Source: Subsaximicrobium wynnwilliamsii (GTDB taxonomy: Bacteria; Bacteroidota; Bacteroidia; Flavobacteriales; Flavobacteriaceae). From it: a DNA stretch of 49,142 bases. The stretch is taken from the NCBI RefSeq assembly GCF_007997225.1, contig NZ_VORM01000032.1, forward strand, positions 1-49,142. Reading direction: 5' to 3'. Under the pieces are notes generated by a model, which worked only from the letters and a program-made list of their open reading frames with translations, was not told the origin of the DNA and searched no databases. Each line of letters begins with the position of its first letter. Position 1 is the first letter of the stretch. Below, one piece after another: positions 1 to 7,790 of this stretch. The translations under genes and the position numbers were made by a program.

Positions 1-66
1 ATTTGGTTCCCATTAGGACCAATCGAAAATCTGAAAGAAATCCTGATAAATATCGATCAAGAATAA
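1..66 (+). CDS. C-terminal end of a gene cut by the window edge (tentative)
   Basis: Reading from base 1 in frame 1 gives an uninterrupted stretch of 21 codons ending in TAA at 64-66, with residues such as FPLGPIENLKEIL, which look like ordinary coding sequence. The family cannot be recognised from so short a piece. A bidirectional hairpin follows at 251-278 and could serve this gene from the plus side. It could equally be a chance open frame. Confidence 0.3.
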   Translation: MWFPLGPIENLKEILINIDQE

Positions 67-250
67 AACCTAAAATAACCAAAAATCAGAAAGATGGAGT
101 TTGAATGACCTTAACTTAATGACATTGCGCTCGCGCTAGCGGGGATTAGACTGATGTTCACGGTTATTTTCCCGCGATGACAAAACATTCAAAGGATTGC
201 AAACCATCACGTGTAGCAGTTTGATGATTCTTGTCAATACCATAAAACAA

Positions 251-278
251 AAAAGCTCTAGAAATTTCTAGAGCTTTT
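251..278. terminator. Bidirectional intrinsic terminator
   Basis: AAAAGCTCTAGAAA pairs perfectly with TTTCTAGAGCTTTT (251-264 with 265-278), so the whole 28-base stretch is a palindrome. It has A/T tracts on both sides, giving a U-run in either direction. It lies about 40 bases past the stop of the minus-strand barrel gene at 317. Confidence 0.75.
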
Positions 279-316
279 TATATAATTTTTAATTAGTACG
301 TATTGCGTTACCTGAG

Positions 317-901
317 TTACAGTCTGAACACAGCTTGGGCAAAATACATCCAATGGTTGTTGTCAAATTGTTTGTCTGGGTGATTGAAAGCAAATTTTCC
401 AGTACCTTGAAATCTAATGCCGATGGTTCTATTACGATTTAACCAAAATAAAGCGCCAAAAGAGACATTGGCAGAGGTGTTCAATTCATCAATTGTAAAG
501 ATGCCTACGCCACCAGAAGCGTAAAGATCAACCCATTCTGCATCATATAAATAATCGGAAAAGTAAAATTTTAGGGAGGTATTGGTGCTAAAATAGAGTA
601 CGTCATCCTCGAGGAAACCGTTATCTAGAAATTCGCCTTTATCATAGCCGTTAAAGCTCACGTCTTGTTCTATGGAAAGATATTTGGTCCATCTGTGCTC
701 TATAGCGAGTGCCAAAGGGTTTTTTAATTTAAATTCATCCAATTTTTCAACTGGGTTTCTTGTACCAAGATTTCCTAATGCATTCACGCCAACACTTAAG
801 ATCCACTCACCTTGACTGTTTCTATACGATTGCTTGGTTTGTGATTGACCATAAGATAAAGTGCCAATTAGCACAGCAGCAATAAATAGTAATTTCTTCA
901 T
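317..901 (-). CDS. Outer-membrane beta-barrel protein, secreted
   Basis: 194 residues. The N-terminus MKKLLFIAAVLIGTLSYGQ is a clear signal peptide with cleavage expected after Gly-Gln around residue 19. The rest alternates polar and aromatic residues in strand-length runs (for example LSIEQDVSFNGYDKG and TIGIRFQGTGKFAF) and ends in VFRL, as usual for small Bacteroidota barrels. Function is unknown; a structural or porin-like role is only inferred. It starts 55 bases after the nucleotidyltransferase gene on the same strand. It could be the last gene of that operon, but a possible promoter element of its own lies at 916-923. The ATG at 899-901 is the only sensible start because it precedes the signal peptide directly. 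Confidence 0.75.
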   Translation of the reverse strand: MKKLLFIAAVLIGTLSYGQSQTKQSYRNSQGEWILSVGVNALGNLGTRNPVEKLDEFKLKNPLALAIEHRWTKYLSIEQDVSFNGYDKGEFLDNGFLEDDVLYFSTNTSLKFYFSDYLYDAEWVDLYASGGVGIFTIDELNTSANVSFGALFWLNRNRTIGIRFQGTGKFAFNHPDKQFDNNHWMYFAQAVFRL

Positions 902-915
902 ATCTTAAATTTGTT

Positions 916-923
916 CAAAAATA
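916..923 (-). promoter_or_regulatory. Possible -7 box TATTTTTG before the barrel gene
   Basis: Read on the minus strand, TATTTTTG fits the Bacteroidota TAnnTTTG element and lies 14 bases before the ATG. No convincing TTG element is seen 17-23 bases further upstream, so this is a weak call. The identical octamer precedes the peptide gene at 3397-3404. Confidence 0.3.
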
Positions 924-942
924 GCCAATTATGTTAAATTAT

Positions 943-982
943 AAAATAAAATCTTACTAACTTTTACTAAAGATTTTATTTT
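943..982 (-). other. AT-rich hairpin over the end of the nucleotidyltransferase gene
   Basis: AAAATAAAATCTT (943-955) pairs perfectly with AAGATTTTATTTT (970-982) around a 14-base loop that contains the stop codon at 957-959. The stem is 13 base pairs but almost all A/T, so it is a weak terminator or attenuator at best. It may separate expression of the barrel gene from the three genes upstream. Confidence 0.35.
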
Positions 983-2006
983 TTAGTATGTGTTTGCGAT
1001 AACTCGTATTCGTGATGAATAGTTTTAAGCGTCTTGATACGTCTAAAATAATCACTTTAACCCTATATTCGGCTACTTCTAAGGGTTTTCTATTGATTTT
1101 AAATTGATAAAACTGAGTGTGAAATCGATCCAACCAAGCATTTTCATGAAATCCAGTTTTCAGATTCCAAACTTGCAATAGGCTTAAATACCTAGAAATG
1201 TAAGGGTTGCTTTTGAATTCTTTAACATCACTAAAATCCTTGTTCTTCCAAAGCACTAAGCTGTCGTAGACGTTTTTGAAATTTAGACGGTTGAAATAAA
1301 AACTATCATCATTCAGCTGCGTCGTCAATATGTTGATCTGTCCAAGATGCTTTTTACTAGCGACGAAAGTACCATTTTCAAATCTTTTATCTTGTATTAT
1401 GGCGCTCAAGTCCAATAATTCTCGATGACCCGATATTAATACGTCTCGGTGTAATTCAATTGCCGCGAGACGCTCAGGATTCACTTGCCGGTCTAAATGT
1501 CTAAAACCCGTGTTTTCATAGTTGAAGCCAATCAATTGATCGTAGCCGTTATCGATTAAAAGCTGAAATGCAAAGTCGATGTCTTTCTCAGGTACCAAAA
1601 TGTCAAAATCGCCAATCATGCGTTCGCCAAGATCTTGGTAACAATTGGAAAGCAGCAATCCCATTCCCTTTATAAACGCATATTCAATCCCATTGCGCTC
1701 TAAAATGTTGGCGACAAGCTGGGCTTCGCTTATCAAGCCCTGATTCCGTGCCCTATTGATATTAGTGAGTTCCCTGAGGTAAGTGATCAGATCTTTTGGC
1801 AGCGCTTCTAAAAGCTGCTTCTGTTCTAATCTGCAATACACGGCTGTAAGAACAAGATGTCCACTGGCGATGCTTACCAGCTGATCCCAGTCAGTATCTT
1901 TAGCTTGCGTCAGCCTGAGTTTTAACTGACTTTCATGAGCATCAAAACGCAGGATGTCCACAATTAATTGCAGGGTGTCTTTATTGGATGTTGCGTTGGT
2001 AGTCAA
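957..2006 (-). CDS. Nucleotidyltransferase family 5 protein (NTP_transf_5 type)
   Basis: 349 residues. The core FIKGMGLLLSNCYQDLGERM (111-130) followed by GDFDILVPEKD (132-142) is the typical pattern of this family: Lys-Gly (113-114), an Arg (129) and the metal-binding pair Asp133 and Asp135. The C-terminal half is helical, basic and poorly conserved. Family members occur next to HPr-kinase-like genes in RiPP clusters; in the lasso peptide pseudomycoidin cluster such an enzyme glycosylates a phosphorylated peptide. Here it follows the kinase gene by 32 bases and is probably co-transcribed with the small peptide gene. The frame has no suitable ATG; TTG at 2004-2006 is the likely start. The substrate is unknown. 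Confidence 0.75.
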   Translation of the reverse strand: MTTNATSNKDTLQLIVDILRFDAHESQLKLRLTQAKDTDWDQLVSIASGHLVLTAVYCRLEQKQLLEALPKDLITYLRELTNINRARNQGLISEAQLVANILERNGIEYAFIKGMGLLLSNCYQDLGERMIGDFDILVPEKDIDFAFQLLIDNGYDQLIGFNYENTGFRHLDRQVNPERLAAIELHRDVLISGHRELLDLSAIIQDKRFENGTFVASKKHLGQINILTTQLNDDSFYFNRLNFKNVYDSLVLWKNKDFSDVKEFKSNPYISRYLSLLQVWNLKTGFHENAWLDRFHTQFYQFKINRKPLEVAEYRVKVIILDVSRRLKLFITNTSYRKHILKNKIFSKS

Positions 2007-2038
2007 GTTGTGGTTTTGAAGGACGAAGATACTAAAGT

Positions 2039-3193
2039 CTAATCTGCTGCTGCGGCATCGAACAAAGTTTTAAATGCGGAAATCGCAAAGTCGTTATCGG
2101 AATAATTCAGTTCGTAAAATCTGACCTGCTCCAGCCAGTCCAGAAATAATTTAGCGTGTTCTGGCTGTGGTGAGATCCAAGAATCTGGGATGAGCGTCGC
2201 TAGAATTTTTTCTGCGGAAGCCTTTTTTAAGTTGGAGTCGCCATCCTTACTGTACTTCACATATACAATGGTTTTGCAGGGTAAGGCTTTTACAGCGGAT
2301 GCATAATCCACTGCGGAAGGCAAGTACTTTACATTCGTTTGTTTTGCATCTTTGAAATGCGTTTCAAGCGTTTCGAAGTTTCTCACGGTTTTAGCCATCA
2401 TATCAAAAGCACCTGCCTTAATCGAAACCGCATTGGGATATCTGTATAACATCAAATCATCGGCGTACATGGGTGTGAAATCGTCTGCCAATAAATCCAT
2501 GCCATGAGCCGTGAGCAATGCTGAAAGCGTACTTTTTCCGTTTCCAGACTCGCCTACAAGCATTATGGCTTCCTGATCGTTGCAGATGGTGGAGGCGTGA
2601 AAACTAGCCAACCAATTGGAAGCGGTCTTATTGTGAATGTAATTGGTCAATTCTAAAGAAAACGCCCCTTGGATAAAATGATAGCTTATGGTATCATAGG
2701 CATAGGCCGGTGTCTTGTTCTTAAATAGGTATAGCAGTTTGTCTACTTGGAAGATATCCAAAATCATTCCGACAGCTTCCGAAGTATTGGAACTAAAATG
2801 TGCCAACTGCGGATGAAAAAGACCTTTGATCTTCTCCGAACCGTAATTGACTTGGACGCCCAAATTTCCGAAGTGGTAATGGATGGCGATGCTCTGTTCT
2901 GGCGGATTAATATCTTCAGCAATAGCTCTGTCAATTTTAGTTGTGGCATTGCTATTTGCAGCTTTAAGAAAAGCTTCCAATTCCTTGTGTAACTCTGCAG
3001 CCTCAGCCTGTTCAAAGCCAAGCTCCTCTTGAAGCGACCTCAAAAAATGGGCTGGCGTTTTGGCGTTTAAGAACCTGTTTATGAGTTCGTAATTTGCGGG
3101 AGACACTATGGTAAAATGATTAGAGCATTGAAACCAAAGTATAGTACTTTGGTCAATGCTCTTTATATGTTTCGGAGATAAATCCGTGTTCAA
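2039..3193 (-). CDS. HPr-kinase-like protein with PqqD/RRE-like N-terminus
   Basis: 384 residues. A Walker A loop GESGNGKST (214-222) and a following ADD (236-238) match the C-terminal kinase domain of HPr kinase/phosphorylase-like proteins, which phosphorylate serine on small proteins or peptides. Residues about 20-80 (FTIVSPANYELINRFLN, then two helices ending ELEAFLKA) resemble PqqD, the peptide-binding RiPP recognition element; this is judged by eye only. It starts 15 bases after the stop of a 55-residue peptide gene and precedes a family-5 nucleotidyltransferase, so the peptide is the obvious candidate substrate. The frame is closed by the peptide gene's own stop codon upstream and holds no ATG there, so TTG at 3191-3193 is the likely start. 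Confidence 0.7.
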   Translation of the reverse strand: MNTDLSPKHIKSIDQSTILWFQCSNHFTIVSPANYELINRFLNAKTPAHFLRSLQEELGFEQAEAAELHKELEAFLKAANSNATTKIDRAIAEDINPPEQSIAIHYHFGNLGVQVNYGSEKIKGLFHPQLAHFSSNTSEAVGMILDIFQVDKLLYLFKNKTPAYAYDTISYHFIQGAFSLELTNYIHNKTASNWLASFHASTICNDQEAIMLVGESGNGKSTLSALLTAHGMDLLADDFTPMYADDLMLYRYPNAVSIKAGAFDMMAKTVRNFETLETHFKDAKQTNVKYLPSAVDYASAVKALPCKTIVYVKYSKDGDSNLKKASAEKILATLIPDSWISPQPEHAKLFLDWLEQVRFYELNYSDNDFAISAFKTLFDAAAAD

Positions 3194-3208
3194 AATGCGA
3201 ATTAGTAA

Positions 3209-3376
3209 TTAACCAAAAGGATTTCCTCCTGGATCTGGAACACCTGGAGAAGCGGCATGTGCCTGGCTAGGGCTAAGAATTAAGAAAGTCCCTACAGCCG
3301 TAAGCGCAGCATATTTGCCCATCTTTTTCATGGCCTCCTTACGGGTTATTTGATCTTGTGTAGTTTTTATTTTCAT
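3209..3376 (-). CDS. Small secreted or membrane peptide, candidate modified-peptide precursor
   Basis: 55 codons plus TAA, starting at ATG 3374-3376. The N-terminus MKIKTTQDQITRKEAMKK is charged. Residues about 20-40 (KYAALTAVGTFLILSPSQAH) form a hydrophobic, export-like segment. An Ala-Ser dipeptide then leads into a Pro/Gly-rich tail, SPGVPDPGGNPFG. The layout is that of a signal or leader segment with a short 13-15-residue mature tail. From memory, short peptides of this shape recur beside HPr-kinase-like genes in Bacteroidota. The only hydroxyl residue in the tail is the Ser after the hydrophobic segment, a possible phosphorylation site for the neighbouring kinase; that is inference. It could also be a small membrane-anchored protein that is not modified. 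Confidence 0.65.
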   Translation of the reverse strand: MKIKTTQDQITRKEAMKKMGKYAALTAVGTFLILSPSQAHAASPGVPDPGGNPFG

Positions 3377-3396
3377 TGTTCATCAATATGTTGAGT

Positions 3397-3404
3397 CAAA
3401 AATA
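3397..3404 (-). promoter_or_regulatory. Possible -7 box TATTTTTG of the peptide operon
   Basis: TATTTTTG on the minus strand fits TAnnTTTG and lies 20 bases before the peptide ATG. A clear -33 TTG at 17-23 bases is not visible. It would drive the peptide, kinase and nucleotidyltransferase genes. Confidence 0.4.
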
Positions 3405-3454
3405 CTTACAATAAATTCAATATAAAAGCGAAACGGGATATAATTTAACTGAAA

Positions 3455-4222
3455 CTAATCAATTATTACTTTCATCGCGTTTTCTTGTTTTTGGTCTTTA
3501 ATTTTAATGATGTAGACACCTGCATTCATAGTTTGGAGGGACAATCTGTTTTCATTTTGATGTATGTCCAAAGCATATTTCGAAATAAGCCTTCCATTTA
3601 TGTCAAAAACGGTGCATACTGTTGCTGCTTTGAGTTGCCCTTTGATGATGAGCTCTTTAGTATTGTTGGCCATGATAATGCTCAGATCGGAAAATGAACG
3701 GTGGGTAGTGGCTAAATTTTCGCCCACAAAACGCAGATAGAATCTGCCAACTCCCATAAGGTCGCTACTTGGTGTCAACACATAATCAGTTTCCGTTAAA
3801 AGCGTCGAGGTGTTCGCAACAGTATCATCCAAATAAACGGCCACTGTTTCTGGGATGGAGGAGGTCTGGATGCTGAATCGAACTTCGACACCTAACTCCG
3901 CGTTCACGCCAAGCGGAATTGTGACATCGTTATAATCGGTCTCTCCAACCGCTTGAATGGTAAAAGGAATGCCTTCATTACTTTCTACCAATTGCGTATA
4001 AAGGGAAAACCCTGTAGTAGGACTTCCAAAAAATGCAGCATCATATCCAGGATCCAATCCTAAGCTTGAATATTCCGAAAAATAAATATCGGTAAGATAG
4101 TCTTGGGTTTCATTGCTTAGTTTAAGTTTGAAATTGGTAATCGCCGCGGCATCTTGTGCTGCATTTTGGGCAAAAAGTGAGGTCGTGATCAGTAGCAATA
4201 CGAAGTAAGTAATTTTTTTCAT
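3455..4222 (-). CDS. T9SS type A sorting domain protein, short form
   Basis: 255 residues. A signal peptide (MKKITYFVLLLITTSLFAQ, 1-19) is followed almost at once by the beta-sandwich module shared with the three larger proteins of this array, recognisable by TDIYFSEYSSLGLDPGYDAA and VTIPLGVNAELG. The C-terminal 75 residues (DINGRLISKYALD through GVYIIKIKDQ and MKVIID) form the T9SS type A sorting domain, which directs export across the outer membrane and surface attachment or release. Unlike its neighbours it has no N-terminal repeat region, so it is essentially the shared module alone. No function beyond surface exposure can be assigned. No terminator is visible before the peptide gene 78 bases downstream. 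Confidence 0.85.
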   Translation of the reverse strand: MKKITYFVLLLITTSLFAQNAAQDAAAITNFKLKLSNETQDYLTDIYFSEYSSLGLDPGYDAAFFGSPTTGFSLYTQLVESNEGIPFTIQAVGETDYNDVTIPLGVNAELGVEVRFSIQTSSIPETVAVYLDDTVANTSTLLTETDYVLTPSSDLMGVGRFYLRFVGENLATTHRSFSDLSIIMANNTKELIIKGQLKAATVCTVFDINGRLISKYALDIHQNENRLSLQTMNAGVYIIKIKDQKQENAMKVIID

Positions 4223-4454
4223 AATTGGTAGGTTTAGGTTAAAGTAATAGATGTTGAGTGGTACTCTTCTAAAAGTAATCCACTGCGAATCTATACATTA
4301 ATCCCGAAGTCTTTAAAATTTTTCGATGGAAGGCAGATTCATATTGTTAATCGGTTACTTGGTTTTACTTCGTCGGATTTTGGTACTTTTAATGGGTACA
4401 TAATTTCAGTCATTCTGCTAGCAAATGTGCTGATGGAGTTTAATAAACCTTCCG

Positions 4455-4494
4455 AAAAAAACAAAACGCACGGTCTAAATGACGCATGCGTTTT
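4455..4494 (-). terminator. Intrinsic terminator of the 4526-7279 gene
   Basis: AAAACGCA (4463-4470) pairs with TGCGTTTT (4487-4494). On the minus strand the hairpin is followed by a run of T (4455-4462). It lies about 30 bases beyond the stop codon. The rest of 4223-4525 shows no convincing gene. Confidence 0.65.
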
Positions 4495-4525
4495 AATGTA
4501 AACTTGTTGAACCTTCTTCAACTTC

Positions 4526-7279
4526 CTATCTTAAGATCATTTTTTCACTTCGGCTGAACTGCTTAGAGTTCAATTTCACAATATAGATGCCTGAACTTAA
4601 ACCCGATACATCCATACGCTGCTGTGCCAAATTTTGCTCTAAAGCCTGCGAGGCAACCAATCTGCCTTGTAGATCATACACATCGGCTATGGTGGCCCTG
4701 ACAAAGTTGCCATTGAAAACCAATTCACGTGTGGGTTGGGCAACATAGAGCGCTATAGTATTCAGGCTATTCGTTGCTGCGGATAAGCTGTTCTCGGCAT
4801 ATCTCAAAAAGAAACGGCCAGTGCCTGATAAGGCTGTTGTTGGCGTAATCACATAATCTGAATTGTTGAGTATTGTGGTTAGGTTAGCAAGCGTATCATC
4901 CAAATACACATTAACAGATGCGGGTAAGGTACTAGCCGAAATACTGAAAGTTAGTTGTTCTCCTTGATTGGCATTGACACCCAAGGGAACGGTTACATCA
5001 CTCAAGCTTGTAGGACTCAATGCTTGTAAAGCCATGGGCACTCCAGTATTGCTCTGTACCAAATGCGAATAGAGTGCGAAACTTGGGGCAGATCCACCCC
5101 AAACTCCTGCATCATATCCAGCGTCAAGGCCTAGTGAAGCATTGGTATTGAAATAAAAATCAGTCTTGTAGTTGGATGTAGCTGTACTTAATTGAAGCTT
5201 GAGATAGGTAAGTTCTGCATTTCTACCTGATATAAAGTCATCAGAGCTGCCAATTCTTCTCATAGCTGGAGTGAATTCAATAGTACCATCACTTTCAGCA
5301 GCGACGAAAAATCCTTGGCCAGGAGTAATAACTGCCGAATCATCAGTGTTAGAAAGGTTGAGAATGGTCCAGCCGTTAGACGCATCACCATCGTAACCGT
5401 AAATACCAACATTAGTTACGTCTAATAACGCTGCATTGGCACTATTGTTTAAGAAGGCTCGGACGTTTAAGTATGATGGAAAGGGATTTCCAATCAAATT
5501 CCATGGGGCAGAAAAAGGGCCAGAGTTTACAATAGCTGTAGTCTCAGTTCCAGTAGAAATAGTTCCCGTAAAGGCTAGAGTAGTGCCAGCATCGGTGGTA
5601 GCTGCTCTATAGCCTGTGCCGCTTTCTAGCGATGCAGTTGTCGCATTAGTATAGTTTTCAAAATCTCCAGTGCTTTTATCAAAGGGCGCAAAGGCATATG
5701 CAGTAGGTTCCGTTTCGCCATCATCTAAAAGCGCTGTACCATTGGCAGTTAAAAAGCTCCCCCACGTTTGACCAGATACCGGAGCAGACACTAAATCATT
5801 TCCATTGGTATTTGAATTTACAAATCTGTTGTAGGTAATAGTTCCACTTCCAGAAACGTTGTTTACGATAAGACTAGAATACATAGTGCTTGTAGACTCA
5901 AGACTAACTGTGCCATTTGTAGTGGTATTCAAACTAGCTGCTGTAATACCAACACCCTCTGTAACACTTAAAGTTCCGTTAGTTACCAAAATTTCTCCAG
6001 CCAAGAGGCGAGTAGCGTGTAGCGTTACTGTACCAGTGTGGTCAACTTCAAAGTCTTGCGGTCCATTAATGGTTGGGAAAATAGCGTCGGTAGTTGCAAT
6101 ATCAGTAGTTCCTGTTATTGCCAATTTGCCATTTGGCCCATAAGTTATAGAACCTTCTGTATCAATAGTGGCACCTGCATCAACTGTGAGGGTACCATTT
6201 ACAGTTAATATTCGTCCTGTTGGAATGGTAAGCGTGCCGCCAGAATTTAAGGTTAAACTATTCACTGAGATGTCCTCCGTACCAGTAAGACTAAAACTAG
6301 CCGTTTCATTTACAATAATTTGTGAAGAAGCTAAATCTACACTTGAACTAAATACACCACCATTTATACTAGTAGTGCCAGTATAGTCTTGAGTTCCAAA
6401 AAGGCTCAAAGTCCCAATCCCGTTTTTTACAAGGCTTCCTGAACCTGAAATATTGCTTTGAAACCGATTCCCAGTCCAACCATTAAGAGTTAAAGTTCCA
6501 GTGCCCAAAGAGATTGAGCCCGAATTCGAACTGCCGGTTTCTGAAACTGAACCTACGGTTATACTTTGGTTGTTTAAATCAAATGTTGCCCCAAGAGAAA
6601 TAGTCACAGGCGTAACATCTGATAAATCACCACCATCCATAATTCTGAATGTACCAGCTTCCACAGCAGTACCGCCAGTATAGGTCATTACACCAGCAAT
6701 TTCAACAATTGAATTTTGCTTGAGGGCAATGCCACCAGTGCCTTGCAAATTCCCAGATAATCTTAGAGTTTTATTATTATTGCCAAAAACGTCGATAAAA
6801 TTATTATTAGTATAGATATCGCTTGTAAAGATTAAATCGCCGTCAACTGGATTAAATTCTGCAGTACCATTAAAAATTTCTATGGTATTATTAAAGGTAT
6901 GTGCGGCAATACTTTGATTTTGTATTTTTGAGGGGCCTCCATTTTGATGACGTAATTCTAAGGCGAGTCCATTAAATGTTCTGCTTTGATTCGCATTTGC
7001 TTCAAATACTAATTCTTTGGCTCTATAGGATCTTCCATTTAGAGTCATTGTGAGATTACTATTATGTCCAATTCTAATTAAGTTAGCAGTTGAATTCTCA
7101 TTGTCAGGATCCCCTTGATTATGAGATGTCTGGTAAAACCAAGGTAACTGTGCATCTCCCCAATTTCCAGTAGATACATTGCTTCTGCTAAATACCTGCT
7201 GCTGAGAGTGAAGCGTTGCGCTAAATAACAAAATTATTAAAAGGCCAAAAATTGAAAAGATTTGTTTTTTGAGAAACAT
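4526..7279 (-). CDS. Large T9SS-secreted protein with autotransporter-type beta-strand repeats
   Basis: 917 residues from the chosen ATG (MFLKKQIFSIFGLLIILL, signal peptide ending near LHSQ). The middle holds glycine- and threonine-rich strand repeats such as YTGGTAVEAGTFRI and FGTQDYTGTTSINGG, typical of passenger-associated autotransporter repeats that form beta-helices. Next comes the FNDLVSAPVSGQ-type segment found in many flavobacterial surface proteins, then the shared beta-sandwich module (YKTDFYFNTNASLGLDAGYD) and a T9SS type A sorting domain ending SEKMILR. The frame extends to 7384, but the likely -7 box at 7330-7337 places transcription start below that. The start is therefore ATG 7279, or ATG 7294 in the same frame. 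Likely a surface adhesin or matrix protein; the ligand is unknown. Confidence 0.85.
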   Translation of the reverse strand: MFLKKQIFSIFGLLIILLFSATLHSQQQVFSRSNVSTGNWGDAQLPWFYQTSHNQGDPDNENSTANLIRIGHNSNLTMTLNGRSYRAKELVFEANANQSRTFNGLALELRHQNGGPSKIQNQSIAAHTFNNTIEIFNGTAEFNPVDGDLIFTSDIYTNNNFIDVFGNNNKTLRLSGNLQGTGGIALKQNSIVEIAGVMTYTGGTAVEAGTFRIMDGGDLSDVTPVTISLGATFDLNNQSITVGSVSETGSSNSGSISLGTGTLTLNGWTGNRFQSNISGSGSLVKNGIGTLSLFGTQDYTGTTSINGGVFSSSVDLASSQIIVNETASFSLTGTEDISVNSLTLNSGGTLTIPTGRILTVNGTLTVDAGATIDTEGSITYGPNGKLAITGTTDIATTDAIFPTINGPQDFEVDHTGTVTLHATRLLAGEILVTNGTLSVTEGVGITAASLNTTTNGTVSLESTSTMYSSLIVNNVSGSGTITYNRFVNSNTNGNDLVSAPVSGQTWGSFLTANGTALLDDGETEPTAYAFAPFDKSTGDFENYTNATTASLESGTGYRAATTDAGTTLAFTGTISTGTETTAIVNSGPFSAPWNLIGNPFPSYLNVRAFLNNSANAALLDVTNVGIYGYDGDASNGWTILNLSNTDDSAVITPGQGFFVAAESDGTIEFTPAMRRIGSSDDFISGRNAELTYLKLQLSTATSNYKTDFYFNTNASLGLDAGYDAGVWGGSAPSFALYSHLVQSNTGVPMALQALSPTSLSDVTVPLGVNANQGEQLTFSISASTLPASVNVYLDDTLANLTTILNNSDYVITPTTALSGTGRFFLRYAENSLSAATNSLNTIALYVAQPTRELVFNGNFVRATIADVYDLQGRLVASQALEQNLAQQRMDVSGLSSGIYIVKLNSKQFSRSEKMILR

Positions 7280-7329
7280 GTATTTTTGTATCATATCAAA
7301 TGAGTTTAAATTTTTTTTAAAAAATAACA

Positions 7330-7337
7330 CAAATATA
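7330..7337 (-). promoter_or_regulatory. -7 promoter element TATATTTG
   Basis: The minus-strand octamer TATATTTG fits TAnnTTTG exactly. The same octamer precedes three other minus-strand genes here (11884, 13761, 15451). It lies about 35-50 bases before the two candidate start codons and argues against starts further upstream. Confidence 0.5.
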
Positions 7338-7441
7338 ATAGCTATTTTAAAAAACGAACTCCGCAAACGTTTTCGTGTTGACAACTAAACGAATAAAGCG
7401 GTTTCTTTAATTCGTAAGCCACATCATAGAGACACTAGAAC

Positions 7442-7471
7442 AAAAAAAGCGCACTAAAACGCAATGCGCTT
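7442..7471 (-). terminator. Terminator left behind by the decayed gene copy
   Basis: AAGCGCA (7447-7453) pairs with TGCGCTT (7465-7471), with an A-run at 7442-7448 that reads as U on the minus strand. No intact gene ends near it. It sits downstream of the T9SS remnant at 7670-7790 and closely resembles the terminator of the next gene (7973-8005). Confidence 0.5.
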
Positions 7472-7504
7472 CAATTGCATTCCAATAAAAACAGATTTAT
7501 GTTA

Positions 7505-7549
7505 GTCACTCGTGTCACTCGTGTCACTTGTGTCATTTGTGTTGCTCGT
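7505..7549 (-). repeat. Five 9-base tandem repeats
   Basis: GTCACTCGT occurs twice, followed by GTCACTTGT, GTCATTTGT and GTTGCTCGT (7505-7549). On the minus strand one frame reads repeated Thr-Ser-Asp before a stop. No function is evident; it lies inside the degraded stretch between two T9SS genes. Confidence 0.7.
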
Positions 7550-7669
7550 TATATTGAAGATGTGCAACCTAAACACTTCCGCATAACAAAGTGATCTCAA
7601 TACGGTTTTTGAGATTCGGCTTACTCACGCTGACCGTAATTGCTAATCTGGCTTTATGAATACCAAAAC

Positions 7670-7790
7670 TCAAATGGGCACTTTGGCAGTATTTACCTCA
7701 ATTGGAATGCTGACCTCCTTGTAAGCTGTTTTTCCAAGCGGCTGCACAGCGAAAGGAATTCCAGTAATGGCTAGACCGAGTTACGAGTTT
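7670..7790 (-). pseudogene. Remnant of a fifth T9SS module gene
   Basis: The minus strand from 7765 to 7670 encodes TGIPFAVQPLGKTAY, then KEVSIPIEVNTAKVPI and a stop. This lines up with the shared module of the neighbours (for example EGIPFTIQAVGETDYNDV followed by TIPLGVNAELG in the 255-residue protein). The frame upstream is broken by a stop about seven codons before, and no signal peptide or sorting domain remains in frame. With its own leftover terminator at 7442-7471 it marks a former gene copy between the two intact ones. The rest of 7385-8031 shows no supported gene. Confidence 0.65.

Noticed and set aside
4339-4521. 60-codon minus-strand open frame between two T9SS genes
   Set aside because: It overlaps the terminator hairpin of the 4526 gene, has no family resemblance, and no promoter or conserved pattern.
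5859-6683. Plus-strand open frames opposite the 917-residue T9SS protein (also opposite the 8032 gene)
   Set aside because: Antisense shadows of long, low-complexity Thr/Gly-rich coding sequence.
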